From the NCBI GenBank assembly GCA_937934635.1, contig CALGZD010000205.1, positions 1 to 5,914 on the forward strand: DNA of 5,914 nt. The letters run 5' to 3'. Shown here in pieces: positions 5,573 to 5,914 of the stretch. The notes beneath the pieces were generated by a model that worked only from the letters and a program-made list of their open reading frames with translations, had not been told where the DNA came from and searched no databases. The stretch comes from an uncultured Deinococcales bacterium (GTDB lineage: Bacteria; Deinococcota; Deinococci; Deinococcales; Trueperaceae). The number at the start of each line of letters is the position of its first letter. The first letter of the stretch is position 1. The translations under genes were made by a program, and so were the position numbers.

Positions 5573-5602
5573 AACTGCGGACCATAGAATCCGCAGTTTT
5601 TT
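5573..5602 (+). terminator. Rho-independent terminator of the secreted repeat protein
   Basis: AACTGCGGA (5573-5581) and TCCGCAGTT (5590-5598) form a perfect 9-bp stem with an 8-nt loop, running directly into a T-run that ends at 5602. It lies 55 bp after the stop codon and separates this gene from the next. Confidence 0.92.
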
Positions 5603-5695
5603 ATGGAGTTGTAATAGCAAAAATCTATTCATGGCGTTTCCACGTAATATTGACCTATGCTAAATAAGTTCGTTCCTACTCGTTAGGAAGCTCGC

Positions 5696-5723
5696 CGATT
5701 AACTGACTTAGCTCAGTTAATCG
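5696..5723 (+). other. Perfect 11-bp hairpin in the leader region
   Basis: CGATTAACTGA and its exact reverse complement flank a 6-nt loop, CTTAGC. No T-run follows, so it is not an intrinsic terminator. Such a stem is unlikely by chance and is either an RNA leader element or a palindromic operator. Confidence 0.65.
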
Positions 5724-5854
5724 TGGAAAAGCTTTGTAGTGTTTTCAAAAAATACAAAAACATTAGAGAAATCACAACACAACTATAGTGATTTCCAATC
5801 AAAACGAATGCTTTAAGCTCTACATTCTAAGTGTGTCTGGCGGGGATACCTGCG

Positions 5855-5863
5855 GGGAAAGGA
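5855..5863 (+). promoter_or_regulatory. Shine-Dalgarno GGGAAAGGA of the last gene
   Basis: GGGAAAGGA ends 6 nt before the ATG at 5870 and is identical to the one before the secreted repeat protein gene. It supports 5870 as the true start. Confidence 0.75.
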
Positions 5864-5869
5864 CCACAA

Positions 5870-5914
5870 ATGAAAAAAATATGTACTTCAGTGCTAACAG
5901 TCGTTGCACTTTCG
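5870..5914 (+). CDS. Start of a probable secreted or membrane protein (truncated by window edge)
   Basis: Only the first 15 residues, MKKICTSVLTVVALS, are inside the window. A basic start followed by a hydrophobic run looks like the beginning of a Sec signal peptide, and a strong Shine-Dalgarno sits 6 nt upstream. Cys5 is too near the N-terminus to be a lipobox cysteine. The rest, and so the function, cannot be seen. Its shared ribosome-binding context with the gene at 4391 and its position right after it suggest a related surface protein, which is inference. Confidence 0.7.
   Translation, partial: MKKICTSVLTVVALS

Larger units (their letters stand above)
5603..5869 (+). other. Hairpin-rich leader region upstream of the last gene
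   Basis: No gene is visible in these 267 bp. There are three hairpins in a row: TTCCTA/TAGGAA (5673-5678 with 5684-5689), a perfect 11-bp stem CGATTAACTGA/TCAGTTAATCG (5696-5706 with 5713-5723, loop CTTAGC), and GAAATCAC/GTGATTTC (5768-5775 with 5788-5795, 12-nt loop). The loop bases TTAGC (5708-5712) can also pair with GCTAA at 5659-5663, a possible pseudoknot. A TATGCT at 5656-5661 could be a -10 box giving a leader of about 200 nt, but no good -35 was found. The direct repeat GCGGGGA (5840-5846, 5852-5858) lies just before the start. Confidence 0.45.

Noticed and set aside
5700..5725. TTAGCTCAGTTAATCG resembles a tRNA D-arm
   Set aside because: No pairing D-stem partner, anticodon arm, GTTCGANTC-type T-arm or acceptor stem follows; the similarity comes from the perfect hairpin.

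Overview
This AT-rich 5.9-kb window looks like chromosomal DNA of a low-GC member of the Actinomycetota. The main clue is the first gene, cut by the left edge. Its 76 visible residues match the N-terminus of the actinobacterial XPB-type DNA repair helicase. Most gene starts also fit the actinobacterial leaderless pattern, with a TAnnnT -10 box 5-6 nt before the start codon and no Shine-Dalgarno. I cannot name the genus.

The left part (1-2671) holds soluble metabolic or housekeeping genes. The XPB helicase (minus, partial) diverges from a nucleoside phosphorylase/nucleosidase-fold enzyme (plus) across a gap of only 42 bp. The nucleosidase converges, 13 bp apart, on a nitrilase-superfamily C-N hydrolase (minus, catalytic Glu-Lys-Cys intact). 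A 211-bp divergent spacer with short direct repeats follows, then a YfiT-like DinB-fold metalloprotein (plus).

The right part (2752-5914) concerns the cell surface; all its genes are on the plus strand. It holds a membrane-anchored Amidase_3 peptidoglycan hydrolase, a secreted low-complexity protein ending in 14 tandem Y-x-x-x-G pentapeptides, and the start of a second secreted protein cut by the right edge. A clear intrinsic terminator follows the repeat protein. Two long non-coding stretches (3946-4390 and 5603-5869) precede the two secreted genes and contain inverted repeats suggestive of structured leaders or small RNAs. These two genes share the same Shine-Dalgarno context, GGGAAAGGA, unlike the leaderless-looking genes.

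The least explained items are the pentapeptide-repeat secreted protein and the hairpin-rich leaders next to it. I found no CRISPR array, transposase, rRNA or tRNA.
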